The position numbers and the translations under genes are program-made. The notes beneath the pieces were generated by a model, which searched no databases, had not been told where the DNA came from, and saw nothing but the letters and a program-made list of their open reading frames with translations. Of a DNA stretch of 64,000 nucleotides, positions 35,520 to 44,486 are shown piece after piece (positions within the stretch are counted from its first letter, which is position 1; the number at the start of each line of letters is the position of its first letter). The DNA is taken from NCBI GenBank assembly GCA_023382655.1, contig JAHDWK010000026.1:35578-99577 (forward strand). Direction: 5' to 3'. The DNA comes from Anaerolineae bacterium (GTDB lineage: Bacteria > Chloroflexota > Anaerolineae > Promineifilales > Promineifilaceae).

Positions 35520-36467
35520 CACTATTCCCTGTGTCACCTGCAAAAAGACATCTTCCAGGTCGCCCGTTTCCTCATGGAAAGAGACGACGCGAATGCCCTG
35601 GCTGATCATCTGCACCAGCAGATCGCTTAAGTTCTGATCATTGCCGCCAAAGTCAAACCGAACGGCATCCGCAGGTATATCGGCTTCGCCGGGCGGCGTG
35701 ATGCCATGCACGGACTCATGCTGGAGCAGGAGGTCTTGCAGCGACCCCATATCGCCCAATACTTTCACTTGAATAAGACGGTGGGCGCGCAGTTGTTTTT
35801 TCATCTCCTCCATGTCGCCATGCGCGATCAGGTTGCCCGCTTCCAAAATGGCGATTTCGGTGCAAATATCGGCCACTTCGGACAGGATGTGCGAGGAGAA
35901 GAAGATGGTCTTGCCCATATTTTTCAGCTCGCGCAGCAGTTCCCGGATTTCAATGCGGGCACGAGGATCCAGGCCACTGGCGGGTTCGTCCAGAATGAGT
36001 ACTTGCGGGTCATGCGCCAGGGTACGCGCCAGGCATAAACGCTGTTTCATGCCCCGGCTGAGAGTTTCCACATAGGCGTCTTTTTTGTGGTTCAGGTCAA
36101 CCAGGGTGAGCAGATCATCAATCATGCCTACGCGAGCCGTTTGGGGCACATCATAACAGGCGGCGAAGAAGTCCAGATATTCCCACACTTTCATATCGTC
36201 ATATACACCGAAGAAATCGGGCATATAGCCAATGGCCCGGCGCACGCCACGTGGGTCATCCGCTACCGAATGACCGGCCACCCACGCTTTGCCGCCGGTG
36301 GGTTTCAGCAGAGTGGTGAGGATGCGCATGGTGGTGGTCTTACCGGCGCCGTTGGGGCCAATGAAACCAAACACGGCGCCCTCTTCAATGTTCAGCGTCA
36401 AGTCGTTAAGAGCGGTCAGGCCGCCGTATTTTTTGGTGAGTCCTTGAATTTCGATGATTGAAGCCAT
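35514..36467 (-). CDS. ABC transporter ATP-binding protein
   Basis: 317 residues. Walker A GPNGAGKTTT, Q-loop region, signature LSRGMKQRL, Walker B LILDEPASGLDPRA, and the switch histidine in FFSSHIL, so it is an active NatA/CcmA-type ATPase. A C-terminal regulatory tail of about 90 residues follows. It energises the two ABC-2 permeases encoded just downstream, most likely for export. ATG 36467. A palindromic repeat (36482-36536) separates it from the large membrane protein gene upstream in transcription. Confidence 0.93.
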   Translation of the reverse strand: MASIIEIQGLTKKYGGLTALNDLTLNIEEGAVFGFIGPNGAGKTTTMRILTTLLKPTGGKAWVAGHSVADDPRGVRRAIGYMPDFFGVYDDMKVWEYLDFFAACYDVPQTARVGMIDDLLTLVDLNHKKDAYVETLSRGMKQRLCLARTLAHDPQVLILDEPASGLDPRARIEIRELLRELKNMGKTIFFSSHILSEVADICTEIAILEAGNLIAHGDMEEMKKQLRAHRLIQVKVLGDMGSLQDLLLQHESVHGITPPGEADIPADAVRFDFGGNDQNLSDLLVQMISQGIRVVSFHEETGDLEDVFLQVTQGIVN

Positions 36468-36481
36468 AATCTGATCTGTTT

Positions 36482-36536
36482 GTAGCAGGCGATTTATCGC
36501 CGTCCACAGAGAAGAAGGCGATGAATCGCCTACTAC
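36482..36536. repeat. 20-bp inverted repeat, second copy of the GTAGTAGGCGATTTATCGCC family
   Basis: Arms at 36482-36501 and 36517-36536 differ at two bases from the copy at 19053-19099. It lies between two co-directional genes of the operon and lacks a U-run. Confidence 0.88.
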
Positions 36537-36543
36537 GAGCGGG

Positions 36544-38982
36544 TTAGTTATCTGATTTGACGGTGAGCAAGGGATACACGGCCGTCAAATTTTGATACCC
36601 CGAATCTTTGCTGACCACCTGCAACCGGACGGCATTGGCCGCGCCAATGTAAGGAACGGGGTCGGGCACGGCCGTGCGTCCCCAGTTCATGTTCTCCTGT
36701 ATATCCCATGCCTCGGTCTCCCAATTCCATAGACGCACATCTGGCAAGGTGGAACTGGAATAACTTTCCTTTTCCAGTAACACAGTCAGCCCGGTTACCG
36801 GCATCTGCTGAAATTCCAGAGACGGAGTGAATTCAAAGCCAACCGCGCTGCCCGTTGTGTTAAGTTCTACACGGGCAGGGGTGACGGCGCTGCCTGTAGC
36901 GGCGCTGTCAGGCAACAATTTCCAATCCAACAGGAAGGCAGGCAGCAGTAGTTCCTCATTTCCGGCGGCACTGCTGGTCAGGTTTTGGCTGAGGGGAATT
37001 TCGATGAAATGCAGCGTGACGGCCGTTTGTTTGGGCGTTCCCTGGCTCAAACCAATCTCAATGGACGCGGTTTCCGTCCAGCCCACCAGCACGGCGCTGT
37101 TTCGGGGCAAACTGAGCAACGGGCCGCTGCCAAAACTTTCCCCTTCCAAAGCCTGCATAAAATCATAACGCGGGTAGAGTGTGGCGCTGCTGTAGTAATC
37201 ATAGCCCAACAACGTATTGGCGTGTCTGGTTAACGCCCCGCCATAGCCAAAACTGGTGGAGGATGCCACGGTGCTGACGATCTCATTGATGCTTTCTATT
37301 TCGCCCGGCGCCAGATCACCCAGGGGCACGGCCGTGTCTTCAAACAAAATTACCGCGCTTGCCAATGTTTCGGCGCTGTTGTTCTGTACGGTTGCTTCCA
37401 GGCGCACGGCCGAAGCGCCCTGCCGAACCAGCGCCCCCTCTCCGGACACATCTATAGCGGGCCGGTTTGTTTGGGCGCTGAATGTTTCCACGTCACTCAC
37501 ATCCACCCGCACACCATCAATGGAATTTTGCAGGCTAAACGTGACAGCCTCGGCGTTTGAGTTGTTATTAAAGCTACCCATAAATTCCGTAAACGGCCGT
37601 GCCAATGCATCCGCCGGGAAAATGACATCATAGGTGCTGCGGCGCGGCGAGTAGAGACCCACTAAACTGTACACCTGTGCCTGAGGAGCATCGGTACGGC
37701 CGTAGGCCACCGATATCTGGTTGATGATGGCGTCACTGCCGCGCAGTTGGAAGCCGGTGAAGTAGGTGACGGCCGTAAAAGCCAAAATGAGCGTGGGCAG
37801 CGTCACCCAGGCCAGTTCCAGCCGATTGTATCGCTTCAAAACGAGATAATTGATGGGGCCAACGGTGGCAATGTAGAGCAATAAAAACAGGGCTAACTGC
37901 CAGACCGATGGCAGGTTCAGGTCTGGCAGGCGCGAGATGGCGTTGGTGGCTGTGTAACCTTCGGCAGGGGCCGCACCCCACAGCGAGAGGGGAGATACCC
38001 GCTGTGCGGCGGCGGCAAATAGCGTTTCCACTCCATTCCAATCCAGTAGCGGGGCAAAACGGGGGTCGAGTGCCAGAAAGTAGACGGCGCCACGGCCGTA
38101 GGGCGCTGTGGCCAGCAACGGCAACCCGTTCTCATGGAAAAGTAGTTCGCCCCGTGCCAGACTGCTGGTAGTAACCACATACGGACCAGGGTCGCGGAAG
38201 GGTGTGCCTACTTCTGCCACCAAACCGGGCAAGTCCGCCACCGTTTCACTACCGGAGAGGGTAACGGGCAGCCAGTCGGCCAGGGGCACGGCCGTTTTTT
38301 GCCAGCTCGCCCCGCCTGTCACCACCAACTGCCCGCCGGTACTCACCCATGATTCCAGCGCCTCGCGCTGTACGGCCGTAAACTGGGTGGTATCTGTATC
38401 ATTCAACACCAACACATCCAGCGCATTCCAGGCCACCGGAACGTCCGGCAGGTCGGCCAGAGTCAAATAGGCCACCGCCGCATCGGTGCGGCTGCCCGGC
38501 ACATTACCCAGAAAATCAAATTCACCCGGATCCGGACTGACCACGCCATAAAGCAGACCATCTGCCCGCACCCGCGCCAGTTGTCCGGTGCGCGTGGTAG
38601 CGATGATCTCACCGTCCGCATCCACCAGTTGCACCTGCACGATAGTCGCCGGGCCGGGCATACGGATGTAGACCGTGACTCGTTTGTCTGATTGGGTGGG
38701 CAGACTAATGGGGGCGCGATACATCAATTCGTTGTCACTATCTGTGCCGGGAAAAACCCGGACTTCGCCTTCAATGGATGGGCCGCTGTTGGCTACGTTC
38801 ACTACTACCGGCAGCCAGTATTCGCCTTTGTACAGGTCATCAAACCCCGCTTTGGCCGTCAATGTCAGGCCGGGCGGTTCATTCTGGGCCTGGGTGGGCG
38901 AAACAATCAAAAGAGGGAGCAGGAATAAAAGGCACAGAAGGGGGAAAGGGGTGAACCGCTTGAGCATGCCTGGTATACGCAT
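36544..38982 (-). CDS. Large membrane-anchored protein with GATase1-like domain, ABC-operon partner
   Basis: About 812 residues. A signal peptide (FPLLCLLFLLPLLIVS...AQ) is followed by an N-terminal beta domain (YWLPVVVNVANSGPSIEGEV), a region resembling class I glutamine-amidotransferase-like folds (VLNDTDTTQFTAVQREALES and then GGQLVVTGGA), two membrane helices in the middle (LPSVWQLALFLLLYIATVG and LAWVTLPTLILAFTAVTYF) and a C-terminal soluble beta-rich part. Proteins of this build are found with NatA/ABC-2 and MoxR genes in Chloroflexota. The start is uncertain: ATG 38982 avoids overlap with the DUF503 gene; ATG 38967 is possible. Function unknown. Confidence 0.65.
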   Translation of the reverse strand: MRIPGMLKRFTPFPLLCLLFLLPLLIVSPTQAQNEPPGLTLTAKAGFDDLYKGEYWLPVVVNVANSGPSIEGEVRVFPGTDSDNELMYRAPISLPTQSDKRVTVYIRMPGPATIVQVQLVDADGEIIATTRTGQLARVRADGLLYGVVSPDPGEFDFLGNVPGSRTDAAVAYLTLADLPDVPVAWNALDVLVLNDTDTTQFTAVQREALESWVSTGGQLVVTGGASWQKTAVPLADWLPVTLSGSETVADLPGLVAEVGTPFRDPGPYVVTTSSLARGELLFHENGLPLLATAPYGRGAVYFLALDPRFAPLLDWNGVETLFAAAAQRVSPLSLWGAAPAEGYTATNAISRLPDLNLPSVWQLALFLLLYIATVGPINYLVLKRYNRLELAWVTLPTLILAFTAVTYFTGFQLRGSDAIINQISVAYGRTDAPQAQVYSLVGLYSPRRSTYDVIFPADALARPFTEFMGSFNNNSNAEAVTFSLQNSIDGVRVDVSDVETFSAQTNRPAIDVSGEGALVRQGASAVRLEATVQNNSAETLASAVILFEDTAVPLGDLAPGEIESINEIVSTVASSTSFGYGGALTRHANTLLGYDYYSSATLYPRYDFMQALEGESFGSGPLLSLPRNSAVLVGWTETASIEIGLSQGTPKQTAVTLHFIEIPLSQNLTSSAAGNEELLLPAFLLDWKLLPDSAATGSAVTPARVELNTTGSAVGFEFTPSLEFQQMPVTGLTVLLEKESYSSSTLPDVRLWNWETEAWDIQENMNWGRTAVPDPVPYIGAANAVRLQVVSKDSGYQNLTAVYPLLTVKSDN

Positions 38983-39004
38983 CCTCGCGGCAGTTTGTTC
39001 TATT

Positions 39005-39289
39005 TTAGAGTAGTTCAATTTCATAATCACGAATGGGGGCATCGGGGCGCGCCTGTTCAATCCAGGCCACTGCTTTTTCCAATAACCCATGTAAATAGGC
39101 GGCATCGGTGCCTACGGTGGCTATGCCGATAACGGCCGTTTGCCAGACATCCTGCGCCTCCACCTCCGCCACGGCTACATTAAAATGGTGTGGCAGCCGG
39201 GCCAGGATAGATTTAACGATCTGGCGCTTTTCCTTCAAGGATAAAACACCGTCCAACTCTAATTTAATGACACAGGTGGCAACTAACAT
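39005..39289 (-). CDS. DUF503 (YlxP-like) protein
   Basis: 94 residues. The family pattern MLVATCVIKLELDGVLSLKE, LKEKRQIVKSIL and FNVAVAEVEAQD is clear. In other bacteria YlxP lies with rbfA/nusA and is linked to ribosome assembly, but that context is absent here. ATG 39289; just downstream comes the large membrane protein. Confidence 0.85.
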   Translation of the reverse strand: MLVATCVIKLELDGVLSLKEKRQIVKSILARLPHHFNVAVAEVEAQDVWQTAVIGIATVGTDAAYLHGLLEKAVAWIEQARPDAPIRDYEIELL

Positions 39290-39322
39290 GGCAGGTATTG
39301 TAAGGGTCAGGGGTTCAAGTGT

Positions 39323-39607
39323 CTACTTGAGTATGGCCCCGTATAGCTCCACCTCATCCACGATGCCCACAATGACCGCGCGGACGGGGGCGACGGCGCG
39401 TTGTAGTATCTGACGAGCGCCATTGCCTTCGTCCATCACCAACACCCGGTCGCCCACCCCGGCCTGCACCACGTCCACACAAATGTCATAGGCGCCGGTT
39501 GGCTCCCCGTGCAGGTCTAGCTGGTCTACGATGAGTAGTTTACGGCCGTGAAACGCCTGGTGTTTAATGGTGGCAACCACTGTGCCGCTGACTAAGCCGA
39601 TGTACAT
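39323..39607 (-). CDS. BMC-P pentameric shell vertex protein (EutN/CcmL family)
   Basis: 94 residues. The family start MYIGLVSGTVVATIKH, the KLLIVDQLD strand, GVGDRVLVMDEGNGAR and the VVGIVD-type end (AVIVGIVDEVELYG) identify it. BMC-P pentamers cap the vertices of microcompartment shells. It is the last shell gene of the operon and one of three BMC-P paralogues (with 39637-39909 and 43790-44080), so vertices may be mixed or specialised. Confidence 0.92.
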   Translation of the reverse strand: MYIGLVSGTVVATIKHQAFHGRKLLIVDQLDLHGEPTGAYDICVDVVQAGVGDRVLVMDEGNGARQILQRAVAPVRAVIVGIVDEVELYGAILK

Positions 39608-39636
39608 AGCTGGTGCTCAAGTGATTGAGTTATGGC

Positions 39637-39909
39637 TCAATCATCTGTATGGACATCATCCACAATGCCCACAATCGCATGATCAACGGGCACAAAGGTG
39701 TTGGGCAGCGCTTGCGCTGCTTCCCGGCTGCCGACGATAAAAACCAGGGTGTCCGGGCCGGCCTGGGCAGTGGCGTCGGCCGCGACCACCGGTTCCCCTT
39801 TGGGTTGCTGGTGTTTGCTCAGCGGCTGCACAATCAGGAACTTGATTCCTTCCAGCCCTTCGTATTTTTGGGTCGCCACCACGGTGCCAATCACTTTTGC
39901 CAGTTGCAT
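39637..39909 (-). CDS. BMC-P pentameric shell vertex protein (EutN/CcmL family)
   Basis: 90 residues with MQLAKVIGTVVATQKYEGLE, KFLIVQPL, GPDTLVFIVGSREAAQ and AIVGIVDDVHTDD, the standard EutN/CcmL order. Closer to the 43790-44080 copy at the start (KVIGT(L/V)VAT) than to 39323-39607. Follows the BMC-T gene after a long palindrome. Confidence 0.92.
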   Translation of the reverse strand: MQLAKVIGTVVATQKYEGLEGIKFLIVQPLSKHQQPKGEPVVAADATAQAGPDTLVFIVGSREAAQALPNTFVPVDHAIVGIVDDVHTDD

Positions 39910-39922
39910 AATAACAAAGTTA

Positions 39923-39977
39923 GTTCGTAGTGACCGCTTTAGCGGGCAATGAATCGGCTAAAGCCGTGACTACGAAC
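39923..39977. repeat. Long inverted repeat between BMC-T and BMC-P genes
   Basis: GTTCGTAGT at 39923-39931 pairs with ACTACGAAC at 39969-39977, and CGCTTTAGC with GCTAAAGC inside, with a short loop. It starts one base before the BMC-T stop. It could modulate the shell-protein ratio by partial termination or mRNA processing. Confidence 0.8.
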
Positions 39978-40565
39978 CTAAGCAGGTTCCCAGGTGAAAT
40001 GGCCGCCAAAACGGCCGTGCCGGTTCACATTTTCCCACATATCTGTGTGTAGTTGGGGGATGATAGCCTGGCGTACAAGCTGGGTCGGGGCCACGGCCGT
40101 GCCCAGGGCCACGGCCGTTTCCACATCAGCTACCAGCCCGGTAAACAAGACCAGGCCCTTGCCACCCAGACCATCGGCCAGTCGCAGTTGCAGCAGCAGC
40201 ACTTCGGCCCCCTTTACCCCGGCGTCCGCGGCGTGAATGGCCGCTGCTGCCGTTTGTGTTTCCACCACGCCCAGCGCGTCTGTCTCTTGCACCTGCCGTT
40301 CGCCACTAAGCGCCCTGCCTACCTCAGGATGCGCATTGGGCAAAAACACCATGTCCCGCAAAGCCGTTTGCCCAATCTCTTTGCCCGCCTGCACAGCCTC
40401 CTGCACCGAGGCTACATCGCCAATCACCAATACCAGGTAATGGCCTGGCTGCACCGTGCCTGCTTGAATGCGGCTGACCGGCGCGCGCTTAACCATGGCA
40501 TCACCGGCCATAATGCCCGTAGCAATGCTGTTAAATTCCAGTAAGGCCAGTGCAGGAAAATCCAT
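39978..40565 (-). CDS. BMC-T tandem-domain shell protein
   Basis: About 195 residues made of two BMC domains in tandem: the first (FPALALLEFNSIATGIMAGD...ASVQEAVQAGKEIG) and the second (DALGVVETQTAAAAIHAADAG...VADVETAVALGTAVA). Such trimeric proteins form pseudohexamers in the facet of the shell and often carry gated or metal-binding pores. The start may be ATG 40565 or GTG 40577; the region just upstream is a palindrome (GTTTGTGTG...CACACAAAC) and no ribosome site is seen, so translation may depend on coupling. Confidence 0.9.
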   Translation of the reverse strand: MDFPALALLEFNSIATGIMAGDAMVKRAPVSRIQAGTVQPGHYLVLVIGDVASVQEAVQAGKEIGQTALRDMVFLPNAHPEVGRALSGERQVQETDALGVVETQTAAAAIHAADAGVKGAEVLLLQLRLADGLGGKGLVLFTGLVADVETAVALGTAVAPTQLVRQAIIPQLHTDMWENVNRHGRFGGHFTWEPA

Positions 40566-40613
40566 GAATGTGTTCACGTGTTTGTGTGCTCACGTGAACA
40601 CACAAACAGTTCA

Positions 40614-41732
40614 TCACCCCTGGGTAGCCACCCGCTGCCAGATAGCTTCGGCCATCCGTTTCATAACGGTGGGCAGCGGGCTTTTGGCCGATGTCAGGGT
40701 GAGCGGCACACCTTGTGACATGGCACGGGATTGGTTCGTGTCATAGCCAATGAGAAACGACACCTTTGTGTTGAGGCCACGTTCGACGGCTGCCTGAGGC
40801 AGTTGCGCTTCAGCGGTGGGTTGGTTCAAAATGTGTGACTTACGCTTGACGGTGATATTGGTTTTGGCAATGAGGCGGTTGAGTTGTACGGCCGTTTGCA
40901 CCGACACCACCTCTGGCGTTACCACATGCAGCGCCATATCGGCGGCGGATACGGCCGTGACAAAAGCCGGTGAAAAAACATTCGGCGCGTCAATCACCGT
41001 AAACGCCACTTGATGGCGCAAAATGTCCAACATGGCGCGGCAAATGTCTTCCGAGGGGGCCATGGGCGAAACCGGCTTGGCCGGTGCTGCCAAAACCCGT
41101 AGACCAGAGGGATGGATAACCAACCGCTCCTTTAACGCCGACCAGTCCAGGTTGTCCGGCAGATCGGTCCACGAGGAGCGGGCCTGTAACCGCATGTGCA
41201 TCACACTCTGACTGCCGGTAGGGGATAAATCTACCAGGCACACTTCTTGCTGGCTCACCCGGCGCAGCGCCGCTGCCAGATTCACCGCCAACGTGGTGCG
41301 CCCGGCGCCGCCTCGAAAACCAAACAAGGTGACGATCACCCCTTCTTCCTGTTTTTTCTGACCCCCTTTCTTGGCCAGCAGCCCATCCACTCGTTCAATC
41401 AATTCCTGCGAGGTAACGGGTTTGCTCAGGTAATCATCCGCGCCACTTTTTAAGGCAGTGGTGCGGTCAATTTCTTGGGAACGGGCCGTCAGGACGAGAA
41501 TAGGCAAGTCTTCCAGGTGTTTATTACCCCGAATCTCACGCGAAATATCATGCCCACTTAAATTGGGCATCATCACATCCAGTACCAGCAGGTCAGGTTT
41601 ATCTGTGCGCACCTGCTCCAGACCATCAACCGGGTTACTAATAAGCGTGACCGTATGGCCGCCTCGTTCCAGCATGAGGCCAACCATGCGCAGCAGTTGT
41701 TCGTCGTCGTCAATTACGTAGATACGGGCCAC
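40614..41732 (-). CDS. Receiver domain fused to a CpaE/ParA-like ATPase domain, in the BMC operon
   Basis: 372 residues. Residues 1-118 are a response-regulator receiver with the acidic pocket (VIDDDE), phospho-acceptor Asp52 in LLVLDVMMP and Lys104 in LSKPVTS. Residues about 131-372 are a ParA/MinD-type domain, but the P-loop is GFRGGAGRTT: both the signature lysine and the P-loop lysine are arginine (140, 145). This matches CpaE-like atypical ATPases. Position in a microcompartment operon suggests a role in placing or segregating shells, as McdA does for carboxysomes, or simply regulation; no McdB-like partner is obvious. ATG 41732. Confidence 0.8.
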   Translation of the reverse strand: MARIYVIDDDEQLLRMVGLMLERGGHTVTLISNPVDGLEQVRTDKPDLLVLDVMMPNLSGHDISREIRGNKHLEDLPILVLTARSQEIDRTTALKSGADDYLSKPVTSQELIERVDGLLAKKGGQKKQEEGVIVTLFGFRGGAGRTTLAVNLAAALRRVSQQEVCLVDLSPTGSQSVMHMRLQARSSWTDLPDNLDWSALKERLVIHPSGLRVLAAPAKPVSPMAPSEDICRAMLDILRHQVAFTVIDAPNVFSPAFVTAVSAADMALHVVTPEVVSVQTAVQLNRLIAKTNITVKRKSHILNQPTAEAQLPQAAVERGLNTKVSFLIGYDTNQSRAMSQGVPLTLTSAKSPLPTVMKRMAEAIWQRVATQG

Positions 41733-41749
41733 TTAATCCTCTCCTCGGC

Positions 41750-42283
41750 TCACGGGGTCTGACTCAAGTCCAGACAGAAGATACCAATACGCTCTTTTTG
41801 CACCAAAATCAGGTCGCCGCTATAAAAAATTTCTGGCGCACTGGAAGCGGAGGCTTTGGCATCGAATATCAGTTGAAAGCGTCCCATAGATTGTACCAAA
41901 ATTTCTCGCGCCGAGGGTTTACCCTCGTGAATGACATCACCCTGAATTTCAAAAGAGGGCACAGTGAGGAAGGCGGGGATGTGCCGACCACGAGTAAAAA
42001 CGCTACGGCCGTGCTGTGTGCCCACCGGTATACCATCGCGCCGATCATTCAAAACAATGAAGTTGATGTTGTCTTTGCGGAAAGAGGCCAATTTGTAATT
42101 GGCAATGATAACGCCCGGTTCGTGGATGCGGGAAATATAGGCGTCTTGCAGTTCCAGGAATTTAGAATTGGGATTGCCCAATTCGGCGTGAATACCACCG
42201 GTGCCTACCAGTGCCCGACCTGTCACCCGGTAAGCATCTGTAAAGAGGTCAAGATTGATCAGATTGCGTGCACCAATACTCAT
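41750..42283 (-). CDS. BMC-operon protein of unknown function (177 aa)
   Basis: A soluble 177-residue protein with no recognised domain. Predicted mixed alpha/beta, with strands such as GVIIANYKLASF, INFIVLNDRRDG and IPAFLTVPSFEIQGDVIHEG. It has no membrane segment and no encapsulation-type helix. Strong AGGAGAAC ribosome site. Situated between the aldehyde dehydrogenase and the receiver-CpaE gene, 17 bp from the latter, so it may be a partner of the CpaE-like protein or a shell-associated factor. Confidence 0.55.
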   Translation of the reverse strand: MSIGARNLINLDLFTDAYRVTGRALVGTGGIHAELGNPNSKFLELQDAYISRIHEPGVIIANYKLASFRKDNINFIVLNDRRDGIPVGTQHGRSVFTRGRHIPAFLTVPSFEIQGDVIHEGKPSAREILVQSMGRFQLIFDAKASASSAPEIFYSGDLILVQKERIGIFCLDLSQTP

Positions 42284-42338
42284 TTGAAATTAGTTCTCCT
42301 TGCTCTGATGCAATCTCCCGTTACTGCCAGGAGAAACT

Positions 42339-43790
42339 TTATACGATCCGAAATGAATCTACCAGGGTGCAGCGGCGCAAACGGCTGAAACTGCGTGGGC
42401 CGGTCAACCCTTCGCCGGTAGGGCTGGCAATGGTAAACGAGCAAAAACCTTCGCCACCGTAGCCTAACCCGGCCAGACACGGTCCATTTTTCACAAAAAT
42501 ACTACAATCCATCTCGCGGGCCATGCGGCTGAGGTTATCCAGGTTTTTGGAGTGCATCACGGCCGTGTGCCGGAAACCATGTTCCGCCGCCACTGCCAGG
42601 TCAATGCCTTCGTCCGCATGTGCCACCCGTACCACCGGCATAATGGGCATCATCTGCTCTGACCAGACGGCCGGATGATCTGGCGCCACTTCCACGACAA
42701 TCTGCCTGACTTCCGGTCCGGCGGAAATTCCAATTTCGGCCAGTAAGACGCAGGCGTTTTTGCCGATGAAGTTTTTGTTCATGTCCGCCGGTTGGCGGGG
42801 GCCGCGATCTTTCACCGTCACCGCTTGCCACAGCCGGTTAAACTGCCAGCTATTGAGTTTAACCGCGCCATAACGGGTCATGGCGTTGATCAGGTCATCA
42901 CAAATGGCGGCTACGGCAAATGTCTCTTTTTCAGTGGTACAGACGATATTATTGTCAAATGAGCCGCCAATGACAATATCTCGTCCCGCCTGTTCAATAT
43001 CGGCTGTTTCGTCCACCACCACCGGCGGGTTGCCCGGTCCGGCGCAAACGGCACGTTTGCCGCTTTGCATGGCGGCGCGGACGACGGGCGTGCCCCCGGT
43101 CACGGTGAGCAGCCGGATATCTTTATGGTGCATAAGGGCGGTAGCGGTCTCCAGAGTAGGTTGGGCCACGGCCGTGAGCAAATTCCCTGGCCCGCCCGCC
43201 TTCCGGATTGCCTGGTTTAACACCTGTACCGTCCGGTTGGAAGCGTTTTGGGTACTGGGGTGCGCGTTAAACACCACCGCATTGCCGGCAGCCACCATGG
43301 CAATGGCGTTACAAATAACAGTGCTGGTGGGGTTGGTGCTGGGCGTCAGCGCCCCAATCAGCCCATAAGGCGCCCACTCCGTCAGCGTCAGCCCACCATC
43401 GCCGCTCCAGGCAGCGGGTTCCAGCGCTTCCGTGCCCTGTGTTTTGTCTGCATTGAGGGTGTTTTTGAGGACTTTGTCCTCCACTCGCCCCATGCCCGAT
43501 TCGCTGTGGGCCAGTTCGGCCAACACCTGGGCATGTTCCCGCCCTGCCTGGCGCATGTGCGCCACCATATGTTTGCGGATTTCCAGGGGCAACTGGTTTA
43601 GCTGTTGAAAGGCGATTTTGGCGGCGGCGACGGCTTCATCCAGGGTGGGAAAGATGCCATCCTGCCCGGTAGCTGGTGGCTGGTGATTGGTGGCTGGTGG
43701 TGGGGGAGACGGCCGTGCCGCTACCGGCGCCGTTGCGCCCACTTCACGCATCACCCGGTCAACAATTGCCTGGATTTCCTCGTCTTTCAT
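42339..43790 (-). CDS. BMC-targeted acylating aldehyde dehydrogenase (PduP/EutE-like)
   Basis: About 483 residues. CoA-acylating oxidation of acetaldehyde (or propionaldehyde) to the acyl-CoA with NAD. The catalytic cysteine is in FDNNIVCTTEKETF, with TEWAPYGLIGALTPSTNPTS as the cofactor region. The N-terminus (MKDEEIQAIVDRVMREVG) is an amphipathic helix followed by an Ala/Pro-rich linker, the classical encapsulation peptide for packing in the shell. ATG 43790 overlaps the stop of the BMC-P gene upstream by one base. In a DeoC microcompartment it would use the acetaldehyde released by DeoC. No phosphotransacylase gene is found nearby. Confidence 0.92.
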   Translation of the reverse strand: MKDEEIQAIVDRVMREVGATAPVAARPSPPPPATNHQPPATGQDGIFPTLDEAVAAAKIAFQQLNQLPLEIRKHMVAHMRQAGREHAQVLAELAHSESGMGRVEDKVLKNTLNADKTQGTEALEPAAWSGDGGLTLTEWAPYGLIGALTPSTNPTSTVICNAIAMVAAGNAVVFNAHPSTQNASNRTVQVLNQAIRKAGGPGNLLTAVAQPTLETATALMHHKDIRLLTVTGGTPVVRAAMQSGKRAVCAGPGNPPVVVDETADIEQAGRDIVIGGSFDNNIVCTTEKETFAVAAICDDLINAMTRYGAVKLNSWQFNRLWQAVTVKDRGPRQPADMNKNFIGKNACVLLAEIGISAGPEVRQIVVEVAPDHPAVWSEQMMPIMPVVRVAHADEGIDLAVAAEHGFRHTAVMHSKNLDNLSRMAREMDCSIFVKNGPCLAGLGYGGEGFCSFTIASPTGEGLTGPRSFSRLRRCTLVDSFRIV

Positions 43791-44080
43791 CAATCTTTCC
43801 GGTATTTCTCTGTACCATCCACTTCCCAGGTGTCCACAATAGCCATGATGACCGCGTCACACGGCCGTTTGTCGGTCATCACCGTTTGTCGGGCGGAACT
43901 GCCGGTAGCTACCATCACCACTTCGCCGATGCCCGCGCCGACGGCGTCGGCTGCCACCACATAGCCGCTCTCTTCTTCGTTTTCCACATTCAGGCGGCGC
44001 ACCACCAGGAACTTCAGCCCATCCAGCGAACTTTCCTTGCGCGTAGCCACCAGCGTGCCTATGACTTTGCCGAGATACAT
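43790..44080 (-). CDS. BMC-P pentameric shell vertex protein (EutN/CcmL family)
   Basis: 96 residues: MYLGKVIGTLVATRKESSLD, KFLVVRRLNVENEEES, GIGEVVMVATGSSAR and AVIMAIVDTWEVDG. ATG 44080 (an upstream ATG at 44095 is unlikely). Its last base of stop overlaps the aldehyde dehydrogenase start, so the two are coupled. Confidence 0.92.
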   Translation of the reverse strand: MYLGKVIGTLVATRKESSLDGLKFLVVRRLNVENEEESGYVVAADAVGAGIGEVVMVATGSSARQTVMTDKRPCDAVIMAIVDTWEVDGTEKYRKD

Positions 44081-44094
44081 GGTTCTGTAAAGCA

Positions 44095-44156
44095 AGCAGT
44101 GGGCAGTAAGCAGTAAGTAGTAAAAAGTTTCCCGCTTACTGCTTACTGCTCACCGC
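44095..44156. repeat. AGCAGTA/TACTGCT heptamer repeats forming a hairpin between BMC-P and BMC-H genes
   Basis: AGCAGT-GGGCAGTAAGCAGTAAG is followed by CTTACTGCTTACTGCTCACC, so consecutive heptamers pair with their inverse. Same family as 15019-15051 and 17117-17146. The strong stem in the middle of the shell genes might lower downstream expression. Confidence 0.8.
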
Positions 44157-44450
<294 letters not shown>

Positions 44451-44486
44451 AGAAATCTCCTTAAGGAATAATGGCTGTACCAGCCA

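Noticed and set aside
40614..41732. Direct assignment as McdA
   Set aside because: The P-loop lysines are replaced by arginine and a receiver domain is fused; CpaE-like is the safer description.
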